From assembly GCA_942490645.1 (NCBI GenBank), contig CALNXN010000006.1, positions 62,001 through 126,000 of the forward strand: a stretch of 64,000 nt of DNA, in the 5' to 3' direction. Position numbers and translations under genes: made by a program. Positions 50,317-58,371 of the stretch are shown here, in pieces (the first letter of the stretch is position 1; each line of letters starts with the position of its first letter). Under the pieces are notes generated by a model that searched no databases, was not told where the DNA came from, and was given only the letters and a program-made list of their open reading frames with translations. Origin of the DNA: CALNXN01 sp942490645. Its GTDB lineage: Bacteria > Pseudomonadota > Alphaproteobacteria > Rhodobacterales > Rhodobacteraceae.

Positions 50317-52591
50317 GCTGCATCAACTCCCAAACCTTGTGCGGTGTGAACGGCATATCGGCCTGCCGCACACCCAAATCCCAAAGCGCATCCTGCACGG
50401 CATTCGATACCGCCGCCAATGCGCCAACTGTGCCCGCCTCCCCGCAGCCCTTCATCCCCATGATGTTGGCCGTCGACGGTACGGGCTCTGACGTGAACCC
50501 AATCATGGGTACGTCGTCGGCCCGCGGCAAGGCGTAGTCCATGAACGATGCCGTGAGCAGCTGGCCGTCTTCGTCGAAAACCACATGCTCCGTGATCGCC
50601 TGACCAATGCCCTGCACGACGCCGCCATGCACCTGACCTATGGCCAGCATCGGGTTGATAAGATTGCCAAAATCGTCAACGACGGTATAGCGGTCAACCT
50701 TTGTCACCCCGGTGTCCGGATCAATGACTACTTCTGAAACATGGCAACCGTTTGGAAAACTCCGGGCAGGCAATGTTGCGCGTTCTTCGTGGACCAGCAG
50801 ATCGTCGCGGCCCTTTTCGCGGGCCATCTCCGCCACCTCCAGCATGGTGGGGCGCATGTTGGATCCCGGCACGTTGAAACGTTCATCGTCGAAGGTGATT
50901 TCTTCGGCCGCGACGCCGCTTTCCTCGGACAAGAACGCCGCCAGCGCCTGGGTCATCTTGGCCACGGTCGCCAGTGTCGCGTTGTTCTGCACCGTCACGG
51001 AGCGCGACCCACCAGTGCCGCCGCCCTGTTTGATCAGGTCGCTGTCGCCTTGCACCACGGTGATCATATCCGCCGGAATCCCCGTCTGATCCGACAGGAA
51101 TTGCGCATAGACCGTCTCATGGCCCTGACCGTTAGATTGAGTGCCCACATAGATCGACACGGTTCCATCCTCATTGAAGGTGACTTTCGCACCCTCCGCA
51201 GGATCGCCCAAAATACTTTCGATATAGTAACAGATGCCCAAACCGCGCCGCAGACCGCGTTTTGCGTCGGCCTCGCGCCGCGCGGCAAAGCCCGCCACAT
51301 CCGCCTCGATCTTGACCCGGTCGACCAATTTGCCAAAGTCGCCCACATCATAGGTTTCGCCGGTCGTGGTCTTGTACGGGAACTGGTCTGGCTTGATGAA
51401 ATTGATCCGGCGCAGCTCGAACGGGTCGACGCCCAATTCGCGCGCGGCCCGGTCCATGACACGCTCCAGCACATATATCGCCTCGGGCCGCCCAGCGCCG
51501 CGATAGGCATCGACCTGCACGGTGTTGGTGTAATAGCCCTCGACCTGCAACCACGTGGTCTGCACGTCGTAAACGCCCATCAACACGCGGGAAAACAGCG
51601 TCGTTTGAATGGGCTGGCCGAACTGCGAATTATAAGCCCCAAGGTTGCATTTCGTGCGCACCCGGTAGGCGGTGATGCGGTTGTCGGCGTCAAAGGCCAG
51701 CTCCGCCAGCGACGTCAGATCACGCCCGCCGTTGTCGCTCAGCATCGATTCCGTCCGCTCCCCGATCCAGCGCACCGGCTTTTGCAGATCCCGCGCCGCA
51801 TTGGCGATGGCGGGATATTCGGGGTAAAACATACCCTTCATCCCAAACCCGCCACCCACATCGGGGTTGGTCACGCGCAGCATCTCAGGCTCCACCGCCA
51901 GCGCCTGGGCCAGCTGGTTTTTCTGAACCCAGACGCCCTGCCCGTTCACGGCCACATGCAGCCGGTCGCCTTCAGGCTCGGCAAAGCAGCCGCGCGGCTC
52001 CATCGAATTGACGATGATCCGGTTGTCGCCGACCTCAAGGCTGACGGTTCTGGCCGCCGCCTTGAACGCGGCATCTGTCGCGTCCTCATCGCCCATGCCC
52101 CAGTCAAACGCACAGTTGTCGGGGGCCTCCGCATGGATCGTCTGGCCGCCTTTGGCCACGTCCATCTTGGCGGGCAGATCGTCGTAATCCAGCACGATCA
52201 ACTCGGCCGCATCACGTGCCTGTTCCATCGTATCCGCGACGACCATCGCCACCGGCTCGCCCACATAGTTCAGCTTGCCCTTGGCCAGAATGGGCCGCAG
52301 CGGGGCCGCGCCCTTGGTGCCATCGCGGTTGTCCACCAATGCGCCGTTCATGCCCAGCTTCATGCCCGCCGCCTCCAGCTCGGCACTGGTATAGACGGCG
52401 TGCACCCCATCGGCTTCGCGCGCGTCCGTCACATCCAATTCGGTGATCGTCGCATGGGCCACAGGCGAGCGGAAAAAGAACGCGCGCAGCGATCCATCCG
52501 GTGCGATGTCATCCACATACCGCCCCTCGCCCGTCAGAAAGCGGACGTCTTCAACCCGTTTGACTGACTGCGATTTTCCAAACTTGTCCAT
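50294..52591 (-). CDS. Molybdenum hydroxylase large subunit, form II CoxL-like
   Basis: 765 residues of the xanthine oxidase family large subunit, which binds the molybdopterin cytosine dinucleotide cofactor. The active-site loop is AYRGAGR (362-368), the form II signature; form I CO dehydrogenase would have AYxCSFR. Other features are GGGFGMKG near residue 246 and the catalytic glutamate E718 in GCGEAGT. So oxidation of CO is not assured; other small aldehydes or N-heterocycles are possible substrates. ATG 52591 has CGGAGGG at good spacing. Normally medium (FAD) and small (Fe-S) subunit genes flank this gene; neither is present within the window. Confidence 0.93.
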   Translation of the reverse strand: MDKFGKSQSVKRVEDVRFLTGEGRYVDDIAPDGSLRAFFFRSPVAHATITELDVTDAREADGVHAVYTSAELEAAGMKLGMNGALVDNRDGTKGAAPLRPILAKGKLNYVGEPVAMVVADTMEQARDAAELIVLDYDDLPAKMDVAKGGQTIHAEAPDNCAFDWGMGDEDATDAAFKAAARTVSLEVGDNRIIVNSMEPRGCFAEPEGDRLHVAVNGQGVWVQKNQLAQALAVEPEMLRVTNPDVGGGFGMKGMFYPEYPAIANAARDLQKPVRWIGERTESMLSDNGGRDLTSLAELAFDADNRITAYRVRTKCNLGAYNSQFGQPIQTTLFSRVLMGVYDVQTTWLQVEGYYTNTVQVDAYRGAGRPEAIYVLERVMDRAARELGVDPFELRRINFIKPDQFPYKTTTGETYDVGDFGKLVDRVKIEADVAGFAARREADAKRGLRRGLGICYYIESILGDPAEGAKVTFNEDGTVSIYVGTQSNGQGHETVYAQFLSDQTGIPADMITVVQGDSDLIKQGGGTGGSRSVTVQNNATLATVAKMTQALAAFLSEESGVAAEEITFDDERFNVPGSNMRPTMLEVAEMAREKGRDDLLVHEERATLPARSFPNGCHVSEVVIDPDTGVTKVDRYTVVDDFGNLINPMLAIGQVHGGVVQGIGQAITEHVVFDEDGQLLTASFMDYALPRADDVPMIGFTSEPVPSTANIMGMKGCGEAGTVGALAAVSNAVQDALWDLGVRQADMPFTPHKVWELMQREAIAAE

Positions 52592-52686
52592 GAGAATATC
52601 CCTCCGAGGCGCGTTGCGTATCGGAACGGACACTAGCGGCGCAGGCCGGGTTGTCCAGAGCACCGGTTGCAGGAATCGTCCAATGT

Positions 52687-53253
52687 TCAGCCGCTGTGCA
52701 GAATGCCCCGTGGATAGGCGGCCCGCGCAGGGTGAAACTCCGCCCGTCCATCGACGTAAAGGGCACACCATTCCGCCAACCGCCGCCCAAGCCTGCGACA
52801 CATCTCCTGTTCGGCTTCGGTGCGCGGCTCACCTGCGCATATCGCGCCATAATGCGGTGCCATTTTCGGCCCGACATAGTCGGTGACGCCAAAGACCAAA
52901 ATGCCAAAATTCATCAGCAGTGTGTTCAATGCCTGACATGTATGCTCGCCACCGCCGCCCCACGCGCCCGATGAGGAAAACGCACAGCCGAACTTGCCGT
53001 CCAGCGCGCCCCAAACGTCGAAACTCAACTCGTCCCACCACCGTTTCATCCGCCACGATATGCCGCCCAGGTTCGTTGGCGACCCCACCGCGATCCCATC
53101 CGCCCAGCGCAAATCGTCGATACCCGCCTCAGCCACGTTGAGGCAGCGCACCTCAGCGTCCCCGACAGTTTTCGCGCCGGCTGCGACCAAGTCAGCCATC
53201 GCCTGCGTGTAACCTTTGTTGTTGCTCTCAAAGAGAACCAGAATCCGCGCCAT
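52687..53253 (-). CDS. Flavodoxin-like NAD(P)H dehydrogenase/reductase family protein
   Basis: 188 residues with a flavodoxin fold. The FMN phosphate loop is ESNNKGYTQAM near residue 9, followed by AVGSPTNLGGISWRMKRWWDEL (isoalloxazine loop) and FSSSGAWGGGGEHTC. Relatives include WrbA-type quinone reductases and flavodoxins. The stop codon of arsR lies one base before its ATG, so it is co-expressed with the repressor, which suggests induction by the regulator's ligand, perhaps a redox-active compound or metal. The substrate cannot be told from sequence. Confidence 0.85.
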   Translation of the reverse strand: MARILVLFESNNKGYTQAMADLVAAGAKTVGDAEVRCLNVAEAGIDDLRWADGIAVGSPTNLGGISWRMKRWWDELSFDVWGALDGKFGCAFSSSGAWGGGGEHTCQALNTLLMNFGILVFGVTDYVGPKMAPHYGAICAGEPRTEAEQEMCRRLGRRLAEWCALYVDGRAEFHPARAAYPRGILHSG

Positions 53254-53254
53254 A

Positions 53255-53563
53255 TTACGCTCCGATCAAACTGCCTGAAATCGCATCCAACGCCCGCGCG
53301 ATGCCCGCCTCATCGCGGGCATAGAACGTCCACTTGCCATGCCGCGACCGCGTCAGCAGCCCGGCCCGCTCCAGCATGCGCAGGTATTGCGACACGGTGG
53401 GCTGAGACAGGGTGGATTTCTCAAAGATGTAGGACGCACAAACGCCCAGCAGATCGGCATGCTCTTGCAGCGGTGGCGGAAAGTTATCAGCGGGCGCTTT
53501 CAGCCACGCCAAAAGCTGGCGGCGGTGTGGATTGGCAAGGGTCGTTAAAACATCATCAAGCAT
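53255..53563 (-). CDS. ArsR-family winged-helix regulator
   Basis: 102 residues. The HTH lies at about residues 50-70 (STLSQPTVSQYLRMLERAGLL), followed by the wing SRHGKWTFYARD. A cysteine near residue 42 (LLGVCASY) is the only one, so no typical metal-cysteine site is visible; the sensor could be a thiol or another ligand. The ATG has no ribosome binding site: the AT-rich sequence before it (ATAGATAATTATCAATAT) contains a palindrome ending 6 bp upstream. The transcript may be leaderless or very short-leadered. First gene of a two-gene operon with the flavodoxin-like gene. Confidence 0.9.
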   Translation of the reverse strand: MLDDVLTTLANPHRRQLLAWLKAPADNFPPPLQEHADLLGVCASYIFEKSTLSQPTVSQYLRMLERAGLLTRSRHGKWTFYARDEAGIARALDAISGSLIGA

Positions 53564-53568
53564 ATATT

Positions 53569-53578
53569 GATAATTATC
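53569..53578. promoter_or_regulatory. GATAATTATC palindrome, candidate ArsR operator
   Basis: Perfect 10-bp palindrome starting 6 bp upstream of the arsR ATG, in an AT-rich island. ArsR-family sites commonly have this AT-rich dyad shape, and autorepression is the usual mode. Confidence 0.55.
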
Positions 53579-53702
53579 TATTTGTCATGACGTACGCAAC
53601 CCCTGAAAATCGCGGGTGATCGGGCAAGCTGGTCGCAAACAGGATAGACCCTCAAGCGAAGAGCGCGATTTTCTGTCGGCATATGACCCAAGGACAATGC
53701 CC

Positions 53703-54581
53703 ATGCCCACACCCCTCACCCTAGCAGGTGGTCGCCTGACCCAAGCCCAGCAGGATCAATACTGGGACGACGGATACCTCTTTCCGATCCCCGTCATGCC
53801 GGCCGAAGACGCCCTTGCCCTGCGTGCCGAGTTGGAGCAGATCGAGGATGCGTGGCTCGACAATGGCCTGCCTCTGCCGCTCTCGACCTACAAACGCGTC
53901 AATGCCCATTGCGTGATGCCGCTGGCGCATCGGATCGGGTCTGATCCGCGTATCCTTGACGTGGTCGAGGGCATTCTGGGGCCCGACATCATGATCTATT
54001 CGGTGGAGTTTTTCATCAAGGAGCCGCGCACCCATCACAAGGTCTCCATGCATCAGGATCTGACGTATTGGGGGCTGGGGGCCACGTCGGGCTTGGTGAC
54101 GGCATGGTTGTCGCTCTCGCCTGCCACGCCTGCGTCGGGCTGCATGGATTTTGTGCGCGGCTCCCACAAAAACCCGATCCTGCCGCATGAGGACACCTTC
54201 GCCGAGGACAACCTGCTGAGCCGAGGCCAAGAGGTCCGCGTCGACGTCGATCCAAAAGACCGCGTGCCCATCGAAATCCACCCCGGCCAGATCTCGCTTC
54301 ATCACGGGCTGACCATCCACGGCTCCGGCCCGAATACAACAGATGACCGGCGCATTGCCGCCGTGGTGCGCTATTGCACGCCGCAGGTGAAACAACACGT
54401 CAGCGATCAGGATTTCGCCATGTTGGCGCGCGGTCAGGACACGCACGGCCATTTCACCAGCTTTCCCGCGCCAGAGGCCAATTTCACCGTGCAATCGCTG
54501 GCGCAATATGATGTCATCCGCGCCGCACAGGCCAAGGCAACGATGTCAGGTGCCGACAACAGCAAAGGGCTTTATGCATGA
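53703..54581 (+). CDS. PhyH-family Fe(II)/2-oxoglutarate dioxygenase, partner of an HD-domain oxygenase
   Basis: 292 residues of the phytanoyl-CoA dioxygenase family. The iron site is H117 and D119 (SMHQDLTYW) and H206 (TIHGSGPN), with R217 (DDRRIAAV) as the probable 2-oxoglutarate anchor. Residues around them (LPLSTYKRVNAH, FVRGSHKNP) are typical of PhyH enzymes acting on small substrates. ATG 53703 has AAGGA 8 nt upstream; ATG 53697 is too close to it. The stop codon overlaps the start of the HD-domain gene. The same pairing occurs in PhnY/PhnZ, where the PhyH member hydroxylates 2-aminoethylphosphonate before the HD enzyme cleaves the C-P bond. Here the substrate is not known. Confidence 0.88.
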   Translation: MPTPLTLAGGRLTQAQQDQYWDDGYLFPIPVMPAEDALALRAELEQIEDAWLDNGLPLPLSTYKRVNAHCVMPLAHRIGSDPRILDVVEGILGPDIMIYSVEFFIKEPRTHHKVSMHQDLTYWGLGATSGLVTAWLSLSPATPASGCMDFVRGSHKNPILPHEDTFAEDNLLSRGQEVRVDVDPKDRVPIEIHPGQISLHHGLTIHGSGPNTTDDRRIAAVVRYCTPQVKQHVSDQDFAMLARGQDTHGHFTSFPAPEANFTVQSLAQYDVIRAAQAKATMSGADNSKGLYA

Positions 54582-55177
54582 TGGATCAGGTCAAATTCAC
54601 CCAGATGAAGGACGGCACCAAAGAGGAATACGACTTCCTCACGGAGCACGAAACCGAACACACCAAAGGCACCGCAGACCGGCTGTTGACCGCATTGGTG
54701 CAACTGGATGAAGGGCTCTCGGGCTACCAGATCACCCGGCTGGGTCATTCGCTGCAATCGGCCACGCGGGCGGAACGGGATGGCGCGGACACGGATTGGA
54801 TCGTCTCGGCCCTGCTGCATGACATCGGCGACATCTTTGCCCCCTACAACCACGATGAATACGCCGCCACCATCCTGCGCCCCTTCGTGCGTGAACAATG
54901 CACCTGGGTCGTGGAAAAGCACGGCGATTTTCAACTGGTCTACTATGGCCAGCACGTCGGCGCTGACCCCAACAAACGCGAGGCCTACGCGGGCCACCCC
55001 TATTTCGACGACTGCGCGCAGTTCTGCGAACGCTGGGACCAGTCCAGCTTTGATCCCGCCTATGACACCCTCCCGCTGGCGCATTTCGCCGACCGCGTCC
55101 GCGCCGTCTTCGCACGCACGCCCTATGACCCGGCAGTGATCCGCGCAGGCGTGCGCGAACCACTGGTCAAACGCTAG
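54578..55177 (+). CDS. HD-domain protein of the PhnZ/TmpB-like mixed-valent diiron oxygenase group
   Basis: 199 residues. The segment LGHSLQSATRAERDGADTDW then ALLHDIGD parallels PhnZ, with proposed iron ligands H57, H81, D82, H92 (YNHDEY), H115 (EKHGDF) and D154 (RWDQ). All six metal positions expected from PhnZ can be matched by eye. The substrate-binding part differs: instead of the PhnZ AKRYLC region there is a distinct VYYGQHVGADPNKREAYAGH segment. An ordinary HD phosphohydrolase would usually bind one or two metals with HD plus fewer ligands, so an oxygenase is favoured. It starts inside the PhyH stop codon (ATGA) and ends in a CTAG shared with the convergent gene's stop. Confidence 0.82.
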   Translation: MMDQVKFTQMKDGTKEEYDFLTEHETEHTKGTADRLLTALVQLDEGLSGYQITRLGHSLQSATRAERDGADTDWIVSALLHDIGDIFAPYNHDEYAATILRPFVREQCTWVVEKHGDFQLVYYGQHVGADPNKREAYAGHPYFDDCAQFCERWDQSSFDPAYDTLPLAHFADRVRAVFARTPYDPAVIRAGVREPLVKR

Positions 55178-56970
55178 CAGCCCTCGCGGCGTAGGGTGTT
55201 GGGGAATGATCTGGCGTTCTCTGACAAGGGCCTGAAGATGCGATCCAGATCGCGCTCGCGCACCTGCGATGCTTCGGCCAATCGGCGGGCATCGGCTTCA
55301 TCCCCGAAGACGAAAATCATCCGCAGCGTATTGCGGCGTATGTCGCTCTCATTGCCATCCTTGGGCCGCCCGCCTGTCTCGGCAATCACGGCTTCGAACC
55401 GCGCGATCAGCCCCGGAATATAGTCCACGCGGTTTTCAACCGGCAACCGACACACAGCCCGCTTCCACCGCCCCAGATCAGCGAACGTTGGCCGTATCTC
55501 CCAACGGTTCAGGACGTCGAGCGCGTCCAGTCCGAACGCCGTTGTTGCCGCCACCAGAAACGGCGACGGCAGCATTGGCGTGCGCGCCATGTCCTGCGCC
55601 AAAACAGCCGCAAGCCTTGGGCCAAACCGGTCCATTTGCGCCTGAGTTGGAGTTGCGGTGTGCAAATCCCACGTCATGCGCTCTCGCGCGTCTTTGGCCA
55701 TCACCGACAGGTTGCCCTCCCGCGTCTGGAAAAACAGGTCCAGCACGATATCCGATGCAGGCGACGCCGACCGCATAAGCGAAACATAGGTCTGTCCCAT
55801 CCCGTCTGGCCGGGTCTCCAGCAACCGCACGAACTGGGATCGCTCTTGCGCACTCCACTCCGCGCGCTTGGATAAATCGTTCATCCACATGCCCACCGCC
55901 GCGATCTCTGCGTTGCTTACGGGCCGTGGGTTGTCACGCTCCAGCATAACCGGCACTTGTGCCAAAGCCTGCACGCGGGCTTTTTCAGCGTTGGCTTTTG
56001 AGATTTCCCTGCGTTCCGCTTTGGACTTGCCCCAGTTGGGAGCCCTCTCTTCCGGCATCCCGTTGAGGTCAAACCCCACTGCCTCAAAGACCTCCGCCAT
56101 GGAAAATCCGCCCGCCACCTGACGGTCAACCCTTGCGAAAGAGATGCCACCGGAATTGCCACCGCTGGTCAGACCGTTCAAGGCTGGCGTTAGTATCGTG
56201 CGCTTGCGCAACCCGGAATACTGAAGCATCGTTTTGCGCAAGATTTCCTGATCAAACCCAAGCGTCACACGGATTTGCCCCAACGCTTTAGGCTCCAGCC
56301 AGCGGCTTTCGCGGTAGGCAAGACCGGTGACTTCACGCACCGGAGAGGGATTGTCCTGCATGACAAATCGCATCGTCGGTGGGCCGGGATCTGCGTTGGC
56401 AAACACCACAACCCCGTCGCGCATCTCAAAGGTCGTCGTGCCACCGCCGGGTTGCCGCCGCCCCTGTACCGTGTCGTTCACGATCTTCACCGAACGCACC
56501 TGCCCCGTGCGCAACAAATGCTCGCAGATTGCAGGGCAGACCGTCGCGAGAATGCCACCATCATACCTGGTCTTGACCAGTTGCTCTTGGCCGACAATGT
56601 AACTTTCCCCGATTTGCTTGAGCTCGATCACCGCGACCGGACGCGTCACCGCTACCTGTTCGGCACTCGGCACACTATCTTCCGCTGTGACACGCGCCAT
56701 CACCTCTGACAGCTTGGATTGGGACATGTACCAAGGGCCAAGCGACAGCGCCGCAACAAGCGCCGCAGACATGATGCCTGTCGTCCAACTTGGAGCGAAG
56801 GCGAATGGCAAAATGCACAATCCATAGAAAAAGCCATTTACGATCAACCACATAACGGGCAGCAATATACCCATTGAGACGACCGTCGCGATCAATGCCA
56901 GACTTGGAATCGCCAACAGGGCTGTCAGCACTCCAAAAAGCGCCATGGCAATCAGATAAAGTTTGAACAT
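55174..56970 (-). CDS. Large membrane-anchored protein of unknown function
   Basis: 598 residues. The N terminus has about four close membrane helices (residues 3-90). A long hydrophilic domain (about 100-598) follows. It contains a cysteine pair (TVCPAICEHLL near residue 150), a beta-rich part up to about residue 300, a basic helical stretch (KSKAERREISKANAEKARVQ near residue 325) and a C-terminal helical region with AEASQVRERDLDR. No catalytic motif or named domain was recognised. ATG 56970 has AGG upstream. The stop codon lies in CTAG, shared with the HD-domain gene on the other strand. Codon use looks like its neighbours, so it does not look recently acquired. Confidence 0.8.
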   Translation of the reverse strand: MFKLYLIAMALFGVLTALLAIPSLALIATVVSMGILLPVMWLIVNGFFYGLCILPFAFAPSWTTGIMSAALVAALSLGPWYMSQSKLSEVMARVTAEDSVPSAEQVAVTRPVAVIELKQIGESYIVGQEQLVKTRYDGGILATVCPAICEHLLRTGQVRSVKIVNDTVQGRRQPGGGTTTFEMRDGVVVFANADPGPPTMRFVMQDNPSPVREVTGLAYRESRWLEPKALGQIRVTLGFDQEILRKTMLQYSGLRKRTILTPALNGLTSGGNSGGISFARVDRQVAGGFSMAEVFEAVGFDLNGMPEERAPNWGKSKAERREISKANAEKARVQALAQVPVMLERDNPRPVSNAEIAAVGMWMNDLSKRAEWSAQERSQFVRLLETRPDGMGQTYVSLMRSASPASDIVLDLFFQTREGNLSVMAKDARERMTWDLHTATPTQAQMDRFGPRLAAVLAQDMARTPMLPSPFLVAATTAFGLDALDVLNRWEIRPTFADLGRWKRAVCRLPVENRVDYIPGLIARFEAVIAETGGRPKDGNESDIRRNTLRMIFVFGDEADARRLAEASQVRERDLDRIFRPLSENARSFPNTLRREGC

Positions 56971-57380
56971 GACCTGCCTACAAAACATTGCCGCACATCT
57001 CGAACGTGGATGCGCCTAATGCGCCTTCATCGCAATCAAACTTGGTGGCAATGTGGCTCGATACAGGCGAATTTTTGGGAAAAGTCCGGGGTGGACCGTG
57101 ATTTCAAGAGCGGCACCATACAAGGCAAAACATCTTGGCAAGATAGCAAATTTTGCTGAGACCCGGCCCGTCATCCAACCCCAAAGGCCAGATCGCAGCG
57201 CCGGACAAAGCTGCACCCATGCAAGCGCCGCAAAACGGCGTGCTCGGATGCGGCAAGGCACACGTGCGCACAAACCCCAGCGCGGCCGCCCAGTCAGAAC
57301 AGGCACCACAGGGCGCCAAACGCCTGCACCGGTCTGCGCCCGGTAAAATTCCTCCCTATGCCACCTTACGCACTAATAAT
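56971..57380. other. Intergenic region between the large membrane protein and the DUF2589 cassette
   Basis: 410 bp. Open frames are present on both strands, but none has a ribosome binding site, typical codon bias or a recognised product. No tRNA, terminator with U-tract, or repeat was noticed. The part near 57360-57385 is AT-rich. Confidence 0.5.
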
Positions 57381-57776
57381 TCACGATTTACTCAACCCCG
57401 CCTGCGTCAATTGCAGCACATCGGCATCCACGATCTTCATCTTCAATCGGTGCACCTGCTGGGCGGGCAGATCGGCCAACCCCTTTGCATCGATCATCAC
57501 CCGCACACCTTCGTCCTCGACGGCCGTAACGGCGTAGGAAAAATCCATCTCCACTTCGCTCAGATGAAATCGCGGCACCTCGCGGTCGTCAGAAGAGGCG
57601 ATCAGCGCAACCGCCTCCATTTCACGGCGCAAGGCCGCCACGACCTCGGCCAAGCGCGGATCGGGCGGCTTTTTGTTGCCCGTGGGCTTGGCCACCACCG
57701 TGGCTTTCCTCAGCGCCTCGGCGTTGATCGGCGTCGCAATCGTCAGCTTTGGTATCTTGATGGGCTCCCGTCCCAT
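57381..57776 (-). CDS. Third member of the DUF2589 cassette, possible remote DUF2589 relative
   Basis: 131 residues, soluble, no signal peptide. A basic, proline-rich N-terminal part (KIPKLTIATPINAEALRKATVVAKPTGNKK) is followed by a helix (RLAEVVAALRREMEAVALIAS) and beta-strands. The segments FHLSEVEMDFSYAV and VHRLKMKIVD have the spacing of the paired strands VGIKEATIELDLDV and GKLSVKMTLT in the neighbouring DUF2589 proteins, which suggests a shared fold, though not provable by eye. ATG 57776 has AAAGGA at good spacing. It lies 19 bp downstream of the second DUF2589 gene. Confidence 0.75.
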   Translation of the reverse strand: MGREPIKIPKLTIATPINAEALRKATVVAKPTGNKKPPDPRLAEVVAALRREMEAVALIASSDDREVPRFHLSEVEMDFSYAVTAVEDEGVRVMIDAKGLADLPAQQVHRLKMKIVDADVLQLTQAGLSKS

Positions 57777-57795
57777 AATCGTGATCCTTTCTGAG

Positions 57796-58371
57796 TTATT
57801 CCGGCACGTCGGCCAGCGCAGAGACACCGTCGCCAATGATCCGGGTCAACCGCCCGTGCAGATCATCATCATGCGTCGACGTCAGCGTCATCTTGACCGA
57901 CAGCTTGCCATGGGTGCGGAAATTCCGGCTGCTGGCGGAATTGGCCACCGTCCCCTTGATGGCCGGCGCGGCGATCCGCGTGGCGGGCAAAAACCGCCCC
58001 GTGGTGGGTGACCGTGTCGGTTGGTCCTTCTCCTCGACCTGCGTTTGCACGTCCAGATCCAGCTCGATCGTGGCCTCCTTGATCCCCACGGCGGGCATCT
58101 GCACCAGCGAGATCAGCGGCGCGCGTACCTCTGCCTCTCTGGTTGCAACCTCTCCCGTCGACGGATCGGTGATCGATTTGGACATCCCAAATGCCAGCTC
58201 CCGCAGGCGCAGGCTCTTGATCTCGGTGTTGCCCTGCTTGCGGGTGACCTCCTCCAGCCCGTAATCCAGCAGGAACGCCATATACTCGCGCTCCGCCGCG
58301 ATCTGCGCCTCCTGAATGGCCCGCACAGGGCCACCCAGCAGCGCTCCGATGTCGAAGTCTTCTTCATCCAT
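57796..58371 (-). CDS. DUF2589-domain protein (second gene of the cassette)
   Basis: 191 residues. After a helical N-terminal segment (IGALLGGPVRAIQEAQIAAEREYMAFLLDYGL) comes the DUF2589 core, with KSITDPSTGEV, then LISLVQMPAVGIKEATIELDLDV and a late strand GKLSVKMTLTSTH. It aligns by eye with the upstream gene (KGITDPSDGSV, LAMVEAPHMAIENLTVDFEF), so they are paralogues. There is no signal peptide or membrane helix. The start ATG overlaps the preceding stop (TAATG), which indicates coupled translation. Function of DUF2589 is unknown. Confidence 0.85.
   Translation of the reverse strand: MDEEDFDIGALLGGPVRAIQEAQIAAEREYMAFLLDYGLEEVTRKQGNTEIKSLRLRELAFGMSKSITDPSTGEVATREAEVRAPLISLVQMPAVGIKEATIELDLDVQTQVEEKDQPTRSPTTGRFLPATRIAAPAIKGTVANSASSRNFRTHGKLSVKMTLTSTHDDDLHGRLTRIIGDGVSALADVPE

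Noticed and set aside
50741..52567. A 600-codon open frame antisense to the CoxL-like gene
   Set aside because: It lies wholly opposite a well-supported gene, has no family motif, and its His/Arg/Gln-rich composition is typical of antisense frames in GC-rich DNA.
50294..52591. Aerobic CO dehydrogenase operon
   Set aside because: The loop is AYRGAGR (form II), and coxM, coxS and accessory cox genes are absent, so CO oxidation should not be claimed.
57016..57309. Possible 97-residue protein between the large membrane protein and the DUF2589 genes
   Set aside because: No ribosome binding site, odd composition, and competing frames of similar length in the same place.
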